Assembly: GCF_900142475.1 (NCBI RefSeq)
Contig: NZ_FRAY01000003.1
Coordinates: 62,001-126,000 of the forward strand
Origin: Fibrobacter sp. UWH4
Lineage (GTDB): Bacteria > Fibrobacterota > Fibrobacteria > Fibrobacterales > Fibrobacteraceae
Direction of reading: 5' to 3'
DNA: 64,000 nt
A model generated the notes under the pieces. It made no database searches. It saw only the letters and a list, made by a program, of their open reading frames with translations, and was not told where the DNA came from. Each line of letters starts with the position of its first letter. Position 1 is the first letter of the stretch. Positions 52,601-60,627 of the stretch are shown piece by piece. Both the position numbers and the translations under genes were made by a program.

Positions 52601-53962
52601 ATGCAGCAAACTAACCGAATCGCAGACATCTACCGCCCTGTCGAAGAGCGTGTCAAGGACAACAACGAAGTCGAGCGCAAGCTCACTTCAATCGAAATCA
52701 TCGGCCAGGCGGAACGCTGCCATACATGCGGTATTCCGTTCTGCCATGGTGCAGGTTGCCCGCTCGGTAATCTCGTCCCTGAATTCAATGCGGCTATTGC
52801 CGCCGGGAATGCGGAACGGGCCTACGATATCATCAGCAAGACAGCGTTTTTCCCTGAGTTTACGGGCCGCGTTTGCCCTGCGCTCTGCGAATCCGCCTGT
52901 ACTGGTAACGTGCATAACGATCCGGTGATGGTGCGCCAGATCGAGAAATTCATCATCGAGACAGCCTTCGAGGAAGGTCGCGTGGTACTCCCGACGGCTG
53001 AACCGAACGGGAAGACTGCGGCAGTTATCGGTTCTGGTCCTTCGGGGCTCTTTGCTGCCGAGGCCTTGCGCCGTAAGGGTTATTCTGTTACCGTTTATGA
53101 AAAACGCGAAAAGGCGGGTGGCCTGCTGCGTTACGGCATCCCGAACTGGAAGCTTGACAAGTCCATTATCGACCGTCGTATCGCCCTGTTGGAATCCGCT
53201 GGAATCAAGTTTGTCTACAATACCGAAATCGGTAAGGACATCGCGGCGGAATACATCCACAAGAATTTTGACGAGGTGTTCCTCGCCATCGGTACACCGA
53301 ACGCCCGTGACTTGAAAATCCCGGGCCGCGAAGCCGAAGGTATTTTCCTTGCTCTAGATTTCTTGCACGGTGCCGAAATGCCGGGCGAAACCAATCCCGA
53401 AAAGTTCAGCGCCAAGGGTCGCAAGGTTCTGGTGATTGGCGGTGGCGATACGGGTAACGACTGCGTGGGTAAGGCCATCCGCGAAGGATGCGAAAGTGTA
53501 CTCCAGGTGGAATTCATGCCCAAGCCGCCTGAGGAACGTTCTCCGTCTACGCCGTGGCCGGATTGGCCGTACATGCTGCGCACGAGCTATGCCCAGCACG
53601 AAGGTGGCGAACGCCGCTGGAATGTGTCGTCCAAGCAGTTCATCGTGAAGGATGGTCGCGTGGCCGGTGTCGAAGCTGTCCGCGTGGAATGGGAAATGTC
53701 CCCGCAGGGCCGTCCGCTTAAGCCGAACGAAGTCCCGAATTCTACCGAGGTCATCGATACCGACCTGGTGGTGCTTGCCATGGGCTTTACCGGAGTGCCT
53801 GCCGAGGGCCTGGTGAACGACCTTGGCCTGCAGCTCACTCCGCGAACAGCGATTATCCCGGACCCCGCACGGCACATCTATGCGGTGGGCGACTGCGCCA
53901 ACGGTGCTTCCCTCGTGGTTCGTGCCATGGCCGATGCGAAGCGAGTCGTGATTTCGTTGTAG
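52601..53962 (+). CDS. gltD: glutamate synthase small subunit
   Basis: 453 residues. Transfers electrons from NADPH through FAD and two 4Fe-4S clusters to GltB. N-terminal cysteine motifs CHTCGIPFCHGAGCPLGN and CPALCESAC bind the clusters; FAD site AAVIGSGPSGLFAAEALRRKGYSVTVYEKREKAGGLLRYGIPNWKLDK; NAD(P) site KVLVIGGGDTGNDCVG; C-terminal IYAVGDCANGASLVVRAMADAKR. Separated from gltB by a hairpin array of about 140 bases without a promoter, so it is co-transcribed. TTACGGAG upstream serves as ribosome-binding site. Confidence 0.96.
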   Translation: MQQTNRIADIYRPVEERVKDNNEVERKLTSIEIIGQAERCHTCGIPFCHGAGCPLGNLVPEFNAAIAAGNAERAYDIISKTAFFPEFTGRVCPALCESACTGNVHNDPVMVRQIEKFIIETAFEEGRVVLPTAEPNGKTAAVIGSGPSGLFAAEALRRKGYSVTVYEKREKAGGLLRYGIPNWKLDKSIIDRRIALLESAGIKFVYNTEIGKDIAAEYIHKNFDEVFLAIGTPNARDLKIPGREAEGIFLALDFLHGAEMPGETNPEKFSAKGRKVLVIGGGDTGNDCVGKAIREGCESVLQVEFMPKPPEERSPSTPWPDWPYMLRTSYAQHEGGERRWNVSSKQFIVKDGRVAGVEAVRVEWEMSPQGRPLKPNEVPNSTEVIDTDLVVLAMGFTGVPAEGLVNDLGLQLTPRTAIIPDPARHIYAVGDCANGASLVVRAMADAKRVVISL

Positions 53963-53983
53963 AAAAAAGTATCTTGACTCCAC

Positions 53984-54020
53984 AAAAGACAGGTTGTCCT
54001 AGCGACGACTTGTCTTTTTT
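53984..54020 (+). terminator. strong terminator after gltD
   Basis: 15-bp stem AAAAGACAGGTTGTC / GACGACTTGTCTTTT (two G-U pairs) around CTAGC, followed by TTT. Confidence 0.88.
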
Positions 54021-54130
54021 TAGGGGCAAAAAACAGCTTATTTGTTGTTTTGTGGTAAAAAAGTAATAAAAATGTCATATAATTCTACAAATTAAGGATA
54101 AAATACTAGAAAGTAAGTTTGCTTTTTTTC

Positions 54131-54138
54131 TATATTTG
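54131..54138 (+). promoter_or_regulatory. TAnnTTTG promoter element of fabF
   Basis: TTTTTTTCTATATTTGGGC; TATATTTG ends 8 bases before ATG 54147, so the leader is absent or a few bases. Confidence 0.65.
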
Positions 54139-54146
54139 GGCGCATT

Positions 54147-55379
54147 ATGGAAGAAGTCGTAATCACTGGTATGGGGTGTGTTTCCGCCCTCGGCAATACG
54201 CCGGAACTCCTTTGGAACAACCTGCTGGAAGGTAAATCCGGACTCGCAACGATCGATCGCTTCGACGTGACCAACTATCCGATCAAGATAGCTGCCGCCG
54301 TCAAGGAATTCGATGGTTCTGAATTTATTTCCCCGCGCGATTCGTCCCGCCTCTCTAGGTGCATCCAGTACGCTGTGTATGCTTCTTTCCAGGCTCTTAA
54401 GAACGCCGGTATTTCTCCTGAAAACGAAGATCCGACCCGTTCTGGCGTGATTATCGGTTCCGGTATCGGCGGTATGCAGATCTATAGCGATTCCGTCGTT
54501 TCGCTTTCGAACCGTGGCCCGAGCCGCGTGTCCCCGTTCTTCATTCCGATGTCTATCGTGAACATGCCCGCTGGTGAAGTTTCCAACCGCACCGGCTGGA
54601 TGGGCCCCTGCTACGCAGTGGTTTCCGCATGCGCAACCTCTAACCACTCTATCGCCGCCGCCTACGACCAAATCCGCTTGGGCCGCGCCGATATCATGCT
54701 CGCCGGTGGTACCGACGAAACCGTGAACAATGTCGCTCTCGCTGGCTTTACCTCTATGAAGGCCTTGAGCAAGCGCAACGACGATCCGACGACGGCATCC
54801 CGCCCGTTCGATAAGGACCGCGACGGTTTCGTGATCGGTGAAGGTTCTGGCATTCTCGTTCTCGAAAGCCTTACGCACGCTAAGAAGCGTGGCGCCAACA
54901 TTCTCGCTCGCGTGGCTGGTATCGGCGTGAGCGCTGATGCTCACCATATGTCTGCTCCGCGTGAAGACGGCGAAGGCGTCCGCCTCGCTATCGAAATGGC
55001 TCTCCGCGAAGCCGGTATTTCCCCGAAGGATGTGGGCTACGTGAACACCCACGGTACTTCGACTCCGCTCGGCGACGTTGCTGAATGCTCCGCACTCGAA
55101 AAGGTCTTTGCCGGCGCCACCGACAGCCTCAAGGTGAACTCTTCCAAGTGCATGATCGGCCACGCTCTCGGCGCCGCCGGTGCTCTCGAAGCCATCATCA
55201 CCGTGAAGTCCTTGCAGAATCAGATGATTCACGCGACCACGAACGTGTTCAACCAGGACGAACGCATCCACCTCGATGTGTGCGCCAACAAGAACACCAG
55301 CCACTCGTTCAACTACGCCATGTCCGACAGCTTCGGCTTCGGTGGCCAGAACAGCGTGCTGCTCCTCGGCCGCAACTAG
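54147..55379 (+). CDS. fabF: 3-oxoacyl-[acyl-carrier-protein] synthase II
   Basis: 410 residues. Condenses malonyl-ACP with acyl-ACP in fatty-acid elongation. Catalytic triad in view: Cys162 in VVSACATS, His302 in NTHGTSTPLGD, His339 in KCMIGHALGAAGA (with Lys334). The N-terminus VVITGMGCVSALGN and GSGIGGMQ are typical. Residues around the nucleophile read SACATS where most FabF have TACATG/A. Highly biased codons suggest strong expression. No other fab gene is adjacent. Terminator follows. Confidence 0.94.
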   Translation: MEEVVITGMGCVSALGNTPELLWNNLLEGKSGLATIDRFDVTNYPIKIAAAVKEFDGSEFISPRDSSRLSRCIQYAVYASFQALKNAGISPENEDPTRSGVIIGSGIGGMQIYSDSVVSLSNRGPSRVSPFFIPMSIVNMPAGEVSNRTGWMGPCYAVVSACATSNHSIAAAYDQIRLGRADIMLAGGTDETVNNVALAGFTSMKALSKRNDDPTTASRPFDKDRDGFVIGEGSGILVLESLTHAKKRGANILARVAGIGVSADAHHMSAPREDGEGVRLAIEMALREAGISPKDVGYVNTHGTSTPLGDVAECSALEKVFAGATDSLKVNSSKCMIGHALGAAGALEAIITVKSLQNQMIHATTNVFNQDERIHLDVCANKNTSHSFNYAMSDSFGFGGQNSVLLLGRN

Positions 55380-55402
55380 TCGCATCCCACATTCCACATT
55401 TA

Positions 55403-55442
55403 CAAAAGCCTTCTGGAGATTGTCCTCCGGGGGCTTTTTTAT
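55403..55442 (+). terminator. terminator after fabF
   Basis: AAAAGCCTTC...GGGGGCTTTTTT with an inner GGAG/CTCC pair; imperfect stem followed by TTTTTTATA. Similar in sequence to the gdhA terminator. Confidence 0.75.
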
Positions 55443-55500
55443 ATTCTATAACGATTGTTATGTCGGCTGTAATGGGTATACAAACTTTTAAAGGCGGAAA

Positions 55501-56505
55501 ATGATTTGTCCAAAATGCAATCGAAAATATGAAGACGATATGCCCCGTTGTCTGTGGTGTGACGCTTTGAATCCGAATTACGGTAAGGCCCCGTCATTGC
55601 AGAAGAAAAAAAAGAATGTTAAAAAAAGAGAAATTTTTGATGATGAATCTTTTGAAGACGGAACAATCTTTAAATTAGAAACCGACAAGTTTGTTGTAAA
55701 CGTTATGGCGATCCTCTATATGGTAAGCCTTATGATATTGGGCGTAGTAGCATGGTGCATGATAGAAGAGAAAGGCTTTCTGTGGTTCTTTTTCGTGCCG
55801 ATGGAACTTTTTTTGGCGTTCTTTGTTTATACTTTCTCAAAGAAAGTTTTGAAAGTAAAATGGCTCAAAGATAAATTTGTATTGGTTACGCGCTATGGGA
55901 AAAAGGAATTCTTGTTAGGTAAACAGGCAATCTATAAGTCTGAAATAACGAATTTTGGAAATCATTACCTAATTTTCAAAAAAGGATGGCAAACATTTCG
56001 ACTAGATGAAAGTGACTACCCAAAGGTTGTGAAAAAGATAATCAAAAATCAAAGTGAATTAACTGAAAAAAACATAAAATGTGATGAAAAAGGAGACGAA
56101 CAAGTCGTTTATTATCCGATGGCAACTTCTGGAGGAAAGCCTCTAATCTTTGTAGAATTTTTTTGTTCGCTAATTTTATTAATTCTAATTTTTTTGAAAA
56201 TTCCTGAAAGAGATGGATATTCTCCGGCAATATGTTTTCTGATTGCATCATTTGGCTTTTTTCGTGCTTATATTCATTCCTTGGCAATACTTGAGATAAA
56301 GTGGTTTAAAAACGGTTTTGTCCTTAGAAATCATTATGGAGAAAGAACTTTTTTCTTTGATGAAACCATCCCATATAAAAAGGAAACAGATAAAAATGGA
56401 ATTGTTCGATTTGTTTTCAAAAAAGGATTTCAATTATTTGTAGTGAATGAGCTTGATTTTCCTGAAATTGTAAAAAAAATGAAGATACTTTATAATGTAG
56501 ACTGA
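55501..56505 (+). CDS. zinc-ribbon membrane protein with an internal duplication
   Basis: 334 residues. N-terminal zinc ribbon MICPKCNRKYEDDMPRCLWC (C-x2-C ... C-x2-C), a lysine-rich linker, then two similar halves: each has two membrane helices (VVNVMAILYMVSLMILGVVAW, FVPMELFLAFFVYTF; and LIFVEFFCSLILLILIFL, ICFLIASFGFFRAYI) followed by a PH-like cytosolic unit (VKWLKDKFVLVTRYGKKEFLLG...IFKKGWQTFRLDESDYPKVVKKI; IKWFKNGFVLRNHYGERTFFF...VFKKGFQLFVVNELDFPEIVKKM). AT-rich and Lys-rich, unlike neighbours. GGCGGAAA just upstream is a weak ribosome-binding site. No named family; a membrane sensor or scaffold is only a guess. Confidence 0.65.
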   Translation: MICPKCNRKYEDDMPRCLWCDALNPNYGKAPSLQKKKKNVKKREIFDDESFEDGTIFKLETDKFVVNVMAILYMVSLMILGVVAWCMIEEKGFLWFFFVPMELFLAFFVYTFSKKVLKVKWLKDKFVLVTRYGKKEFLLGKQAIYKSEITNFGNHYLIFKKGWQTFRLDESDYPKVVKKIIKNQSELTEKNIKCDEKGDEQVVYYPMATSGGKPLIFVEFFCSLILLILIFLKIPERDGYSPAICFLIASFGFFRAYIHSLAILEIKWFKNGFVLRNHYGERTFFFDETIPYKKETDKNGIVRFVFKKGFQLFVVNELDFPEIVKKMKILYNVD

Positions 56506-56593
56506 TGTAGAGAGCCTTGATGAGTTGAATGACACAAGTAATTAAAAAGCCCTCAATTTAGTCCGCAAATTAATTAGTCTGCCTGTTTTTTTC

Positions 56594-56601
56594 TATCTTT
56601 G
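56594..56601 (+). promoter_or_regulatory. TAnnTTTG promoter element with leaderless GTG
   Basis: TTTTTTTCTATCTTTGTCCCC; TATCTTTG ends 5 bases before GTG 56607. Confidence 0.65.
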
Positions 56602-56606
56602 TCCCC

Positions 56607-57533
56607 GTGAAATTTTTTCGTTCCCTATCGATTGCGCTGGTGACGCTCCTGTTTGCAAGCATTTCCTTGCAGGCCGCCCCTTACGATCCGCCGACCTGGC
56701 GCGATTCTACGTGGGATTACCGCAGCGAAGACCCCGGTGATACGACCGAGCTTTCGATTGCCAAGGGCGTGGGCGTGGCCTCGACGGTCCTGATTGCCTA
56801 CGGTGCAGCCTACTGGCTCGTTTTCCACAAGGGATGGTGGGACGAACAGGGGAACGATTTCCATTTCGAGAATGACTTTGACTATGCCCTGAACCTGGAC
56901 AAGCTCGGACATTTCGCTTCGGGTGTCATGATGGGCGAAACCTTCTACGAGGCTTACCGTTGGGCGGGAATTTCCGAGTTCAACTCTTACCTTTTTGCGG
57001 GACTTTCTGCTTTTGCGACGCATGTGGCGATTGATGTGAAGGACGGCTTTGCGCCCAAGTGGGGCTTTAGCGTTTTCGACGTATTGTCGGGTACCTTGGG
57101 AGGCTTTCTGCCTATGGCAGAGCGCTATGTTCCCGTGTTCAAGTATGTGGATCTCAAGTGGAGTTACTGGATCAATTCCAAGGCGTATTACAGACAAAGT
57201 GATACGGGCGTGTTTACGGATGATTACTGCAATCAGACCTTCTGGGCTTCGTTCAAGGTTTATCGCCTGTTGCCGAAGGCCGCCCGTGCGTATTATCCGA
57301 GCTGGCTTGCCCTGGCGGCGGGTCTCAGTATCGACGAGGGCGTGTTTACGGGGGATCCGCACCCGCATCGTGAAGTCTATATTGCGCTGGATTACGACCT
57401 GGAAGCTTTCCGCCCGCAGAGCCGTATGGCGCGCACCATCGTGAAGTACCTGAATTACTTCAAGCTGCCGGCCCCGACCGTGCAAGTTTATCCCGAATTC
57501 CACTGGTATTTGCTGTACCCGATTAAGTTCTGA
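56607..57533 (+). CDS. DUF2279-like exported protein
   Basis: 308 residues from GTG 56607 (MKFFRSLSIALVTLLFASISLQA signal). A hydrophobic segment (GVASTVLIAYGAAYWLVF) and the pattern NLDKLGHFASGVMMGETFYEAYRW ... HVAIDVKDGFAPKWGFSVFDVLSGTLGGFLP match DUF2279/YfiM-type proteins (conserved D-K-x-x-H and K-D/E-x2-D...D-x2-N/S-x2-G). The C-terminal third (SWLALAAGLSIDEGVFTGDPHPHREVYIALDYDLEA...FHWYLLYPIKF) has the strands of an outer-membrane-associated protein. Function unknown. The GTG start is supported by the promoter spacing; no ATG lies before the signal core. Confidence 0.65.
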   Translation: MKFFRSLSIALVTLLFASISLQAAPYDPPTWRDSTWDYRSEDPGDTTELSIAKGVGVASTVLIAYGAAYWLVFHKGWWDEQGNDFHFENDFDYALNLDKLGHFASGVMMGETFYEAYRWAGISEFNSYLFAGLSAFATHVAIDVKDGFAPKWGFSVFDVLSGTLGGFLPMAERYVPVFKYVDLKWSYWINSKAYYRQSDTGVFTDDYCNQTFWASFKVYRLLPKAARAYYPSWLALAAGLSIDEGVFTGDPHPHREVYIALDYDLEAFRPQSRMARTIVKYLNYFKLPAPTVQVYPEFHWYLLYPIKF

Positions 57534-57699
57534 GTTCGGAATTCGGATTTCAGATTTCAGATTTCAGATTTGTATAAACTTCAAATGCTTGCCTAAATTA
57601 TAGGTTCGCAAGTAACTGTACAATGTTCGGCTTACTTATTTGTAGGAGTTATATCCTACTTATAACACTCCGAATTCAGAATTCTGAATTCTGAATTTC
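57534..57699. repeat. family C repeats and a short palindrome before ribE
   Basis: GTTCGGAATTCGGATTTCAGATTTCAGATTTCAG (57534-57568) and CCGAATTCAGAATTCTGAATTCTGAATTTC (57670-57699) flank a region holding GTAGGA-GTTATA-TCCTAC (57642-57659). No RFN (FMN riboswitch) consensus is present despite the riboflavin genes downstream. Confidence 0.6.
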
Positions 57700-57707
57700 T
57701 ATATTTG
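57700..57707 (+). promoter_or_regulatory. TAnnTTTG promoter element of the riboflavin operon
   Basis: TTCTATATTTGTGCCGTATG; TATATTTG ends 6 bases before ATG 57714. Confidence 0.65.
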
Positions 57708-57713
57708 TGCCGT

Positions 57714-58313
57714 ATGTTTACGGGAATTATTCAATCTACCGGTGAAATCGTTTCTATCGAAAGTAGGGGCGATGCGCTTACCATGCGCCTTAAGTCACCG
57801 GGCTTTTTTAAAAATTGTAAGTTGGGCGACAGTGTCGCCAACGACGGTGTTTGTCTTTCCATTGAATCTTGCACCGATGACGAAGCTACTTTCTGCCTGA
57901 TGCACCAGACAGTCGAAAACACGGCTTTTAAGCAGGCCGCTGTCGGCAAGTTGGTGAATCTGGAACTTCCGTGCCGTGCAGACAGCTTTATGGGCGGTCA
58001 CTTTGTGATGGGCCATGTGGACTGCATTACCGAAGTCATCAAGGTGACTCCGCGTGAAACGGGTGTGGAAGTGGATTTGAAACTTCCGGCGGATTTGCGT
58101 CGCTACGTGATTCGCCGCGGTTCGATTTCGCTCAACGGAATCAGCCTGACGGTCGCTGAAAAGTTCGAAGATTCCATTCGCGTGTGTATTATCCCTGAAA
58201 CCTTGGCCCGCACGAACCTGCGCAACTGGGTTCCGGGAACCATCGTGAATGTGGAAGTCGACATGCTCGGCAAGTATATTGAAAATTATCTGAAGGAACG
58301 TGACCTTGCTTAA
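57714..58313 (+). CDS. ribE: riboflavin synthase (alpha subunit)
   Basis: 199 residues. Dismutates two 6,7-dimethyl-8-ribityllumazine molecules to riboflavin. Two lumazine-binding repeats: [17 protein letters not shown]...[13 protein letters not shown] (residues 1-95) and [19 protein letters not shown]...[12 protein letters not shown] (96-190). ATG 57714 gives the canonical MFTGII start; TTG 57705 overlaps the promoter. The next gene begins inside its 3' end. Confidence 0.95.
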   Translation: MFTGIIQSTGEIVSIESRGDALTMRLKSPGFFKNCKLGDSVANDGVCLSIESCTDDEATFCLMHQTVENTAFKQAAVGKLVNLELPCRADSFMGGHFVMGHVDCITEVIKVTPRETGVEVDLKLPADLRRYVIRRGSISLNGISLTVAEKFEDSIRVCIIPETLARTNLRNWVPGTIVNVEVDMLGKYIENYLKERDLA

Positions 58314-59559
58314 TACCATTGAAGAGGCCATCGAAGATTTTAAGAACGGCAAGTTTTTGATTGTGGTCGACGACGAAGACCGCGAAAACGAAGGCGACTT
58401 TGTCATCGCTGCCGAAAAGATTACGCCCGAAAAGGTGAACTTCATGCTTCACGAAGGTCGTGGCGTGCTTTGCGCACCGCTCCCGATTAAGCGTTGCCAT
58501 GAACTGAACCTCACGCGGCAGACCGCCGAGAATACCTCGATTCTCGGGACTCCGTTTACCATCATGGTCGATAAAATTGAAGGCTGCACCACGGGTGTAT
58601 CCGCTCACGACCGTGCGGCGACGATTCTAGCGCTTTCGGACCCGAATTCCAAGCCCAGCGACTTTGGGCGGCCGGGGCATATTTCGCCCCTGTACGCCCA
58701 GGAAGAGGGCGTACTCCGTCGCGCAGGCCATACTGAAGCCGCAGTCGATCTCGCAAAGCTTGCTGGACTAAGACCTGCAGCCGCCCTTATCGAAATCATG
58801 AACGAAGACGGCACCATGGCTCGCATGCCGCAACTTCAGGAAGTGGCGAAGAAGTTTAACCTCAAGATTATCTCGATCCACGACCTCATCGATTACCGCC
58901 TGAAAAATGAAAAGCTCGTGCAGCGCGTAGCCGCTCCGCATGTGCAGACCAAGTACGGTGATTTTACCGCTTACGCTTACCGCAGCAAGACCGATGGCGT
59001 AGAACATGTGGCCTGGGTTGCCGGAAACCCCGACTTCAGCAAGCCGGTTTACGTGCGCGTTCATAGCGAATGCCTTACGGGCGATATCTTTGGCAGTCTT
59101 CGCTGCGACTGCGGCGAACAGCTGGCCGCCGCCATGAAGTTCATCGGCGAGCACGGCGGCGTGTTCCTTTACATGCGCGGCCAGGAAGGCCGTGGAATCG
59201 GTCTTTGCAACAAGCTCCGCGCCTACGAGTTGCAAGAAAAGGGCATGGACACGGTCGAAGCGAACCTGCACCTTGGGTTCAAGTCGGACCTGCGTCAGTA
59301 CGGTACGGGCGCCCAGATTTTGGCAGACCTCGGCGTCAAGGAAATGCGTCTCTTGACGAATAACCCGAGCAAGATTTCGGGCATTACGGCTTATGGCCTT
59401 AAGATTGTGGAACGCGTGCCAATCGAAATCAAGCCGAACAAGGAAAACCTGTTCTACCTGCTCACGAAGCAGAAAAAGATGGGGCACCAGCTGCATGTCG
59501 ATGAAGCTGCCGGTGCTGCAGGCATTGCGTCCCAAGAGAATTTGAAAGAGGAAAAATAA
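58300..59559 (+). CDS. ribBA: bifunctional DHBP synthase / GTP cyclohydrolase II
   Basis: 419 residues. N-terminal RibB domain (about 1-205) makes 3,4-dihydroxy-2-butanone 4-phosphate from ribulose 5-phosphate: [47 protein letters not shown]-terminal RibA domain opens [27 protein letters not shown] (zinc cysteines), [41 protein letters not shown]. Start is GTG 58300 or, better spaced from AAGGA (58293-58297), TTG 58306; both overlap the ribE end by at least 8 bases, so translation is coupled. Confidence 0.95.
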   Translation: MTLLNTIEEAIEDFKNGKFLIVVDDEDRENEGDFVIAAEKITPEKVNFMLHEGRGVLCAPLPIKRCHELNLTRQTAENTSILGTPFTIMVDKIEGCTTGVSAHDRAATILALSDPNSKPSDFGRPGHISPLYAQEEGVLRRAGHTEAAVDLAKLAGLRPAAALIEIMNEDGTMARMPQLQEVAKKFNLKIISIHDLIDYRLKNEKLVQRVAAPHVQTKYGDFTAYAYRSKTDGVEHVAWVAGNPDFSKPVYVRVHSECLTGDIFGSLRCDCGEQLAAAMKFIGEHGGVFLYMRGQEGRGIGLCNKLRAYELQEKGMDTVEANLHLGFKSDLRQYGTGAQILADLGVKEMRLLTNNPSKISGITAYGLKIVERVPIEIKPNKENLFYLLTKQKKMGHQLHVDEAAGAAGIASQENLKEEK

Positions 59560-60024
59560 ATGGTGAACGAAATCAAGAATTCCCTCAATGGTAGTGGCCT
59601 CAAGGTGGCAATCGCCGTTGCCCGCTTTAACGAGGTCGTGACGGACAAGCTCCTGGAAGGGGCCGTGCGTCAGCTGGAACTTCTCGGCGTTGCCGACAAG
59701 GATATCACCGTCGCGCATGTGCCTGGCGCATTCGAACTTCCGGGCGTGTGCCGTCGCCTCGCTGACAGCGGCAAGTACAGTGCCGTGATGGCGCTCGGCG
59801 CCGTGATTCGCGGCGAGACCAGCCACTACGACGTGGTAGTAAACGCTTCTACCGGCGGTATCGCAAACATCGCCGCCGAAGGCAAGCTCCCCGTGATTCT
59901 TGGAATCCTCACCACCGACACCGTGGACCAGGCGATGAACCGTGCAGGCCTCAAGGCCGGCAACCTCGGCGCAAGCTGGGCATCCACCGCCGTCGAAATG
60001 GCAAATTTGTATAAAGAGGTATGA
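59560..60024 (+). CDS. ribH: 6,7-dimethyl-8-ribityllumazine synthase
   Basis: 154 residues. Condenses the RibA- and RibB-derived precursors; forms icosahedral or pentameric shells. Motifs VAIAVARFNEVVTDKLLEGA, VPGAFELPGVCRRLADSGKYSAVMALGAVIRGETSHYDVV, GILTTDTVDQAMNRAG. Starts one base after ribBA (TAAATGG context) with GAGGAAAAATAA as ribosome-binding site. Its last codons (GAGGTA TGA) are the first bases of a hairpin array. Confidence 0.96.
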   Translation: MVNEIKNSLNGSGLKVAIAVARFNEVVTDKLLEGAVRQLELLGVADKDITVAHVPGAFELPGVCRRLADSGKYSAVMALGAVIRGETSHYDVVVNASTGGIANIAAEGKLPVILGILTTDTVDQAMNRAGLKAGNLGASWASTAVEMANLYKEV

Positions 60025-60185
60025 GTAATGAGCGATGAGGACGCCTTGCTAAGCAAGGCTTTGAGCTAAAGAATGGCGCCTGCGGCGCGATTAAAATGAA
60101 CTCAAAGGGAACCACAGGCGACCGTGCTCAAACCTCAAAGCGACCGTAGGGCGCGACCTCATACCTGAAACCTTAAACCTGAAAC
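60018..60185. repeat. triloop-hairpin array (family A), copy 5, between ribH and nusB
   Basis: Opens GAGGTATGAG and closes CTCATACCTG, complementary ends. Hairpins GCCTTGC-TAA-GCAAGGC (60043-60059), GCGCC-TGC-GGCGC (60076-60088) and an imperfect GCGACC-GTA-GGGCGC (60140-60154). Spacers CTTTGAG, ATGAACTCAAAG, GTGCTCAAACCTCAAAG. Ends with CTGAAACCTTAAACCTGAAACCTGA, a simple repeat. Confidence 0.85.
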
Positions 60186-60191
60186 CTGATT

Positions 60192-60626
60192 ATGAAGATT
60201 AGTTACAGACCCGCTCGTGTATTTGCGATGCAACTGTTGTACGCGATGGAAATTGCCGGTGTTACGGCGGGGGAGGCTCTTCCGGGAGTTCTCGAATCCC
60301 AGCCCCTTCACGCAGAACAGAAAAAGTACGGAATGAAGCTGGTGGACCTGGTGCAGGCCCATCGCGAAGAACTTGATGACAATATCAAGACTGCCGCCGC
60401 CCATTGGGACATCGAGCGTATGGCGAGCCTTGATCGCATTATTCTCCGCATTGCGATGGTGGAACTTTCCTATGTTCCCGAAATTCCGATGAAGGTCGCC
60501 ATTACCGAAGCGGTCCAGATTGCCGCCAAGTACAGCACCGACAATTCGGATTCCTTTGTCAATGGCCTTTTGACCGGCTTTATGCGTAACCGTGGCATGG
60601 TTGTCACCGAACCCAAGGAAAAGTAA
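60192..60626 (+). CDS. nusB: transcription antitermination factor NusB
   Basis: 144 residues. All-helical RNA-binding protein that pairs with NusE (S10) on boxA of rRNA operons. SYRPARVFAMQLLYAMEIAG (R-x-x-A-x-Q-x-L-Y), ERMASLDRIILRIAMVEL, PMKVAITEAVQIAAKYSTDNSDSFVNGLL (E-A-[V/I]-x-[I/L]-A-K-x-[Y/F]-x3-[D/E]-S-x2-F-[I/V]-N-G) are diagnostic. The ribH-nusB link is common in bacteria. Start ATG 60192 follows the simple repeat. Confidence 0.95.
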   Translation: MKISYRPARVFAMQLLYAMEIAGVTAGEALPGVLESQPLHAEQKKYGMKLVDLVQAHREELDDNIKTAAAHWDIERMASLDRIILRIAMVELSYVPEIPMKVAITEAVQIAAKYSTDNSDSFVNGLLTGFMRNRGMVVTEPKEK

Positions 60627-60627
60627 G

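Noticed and set aside
57534-57713. FMN riboswitch upstream of ribE
   Set aside because: None of the conserved RFN blocks are present, only family C repeats and a short GTAGGA/TCCTAC palindrome, and the promoter element lies next to the start codon, leaving no leader.
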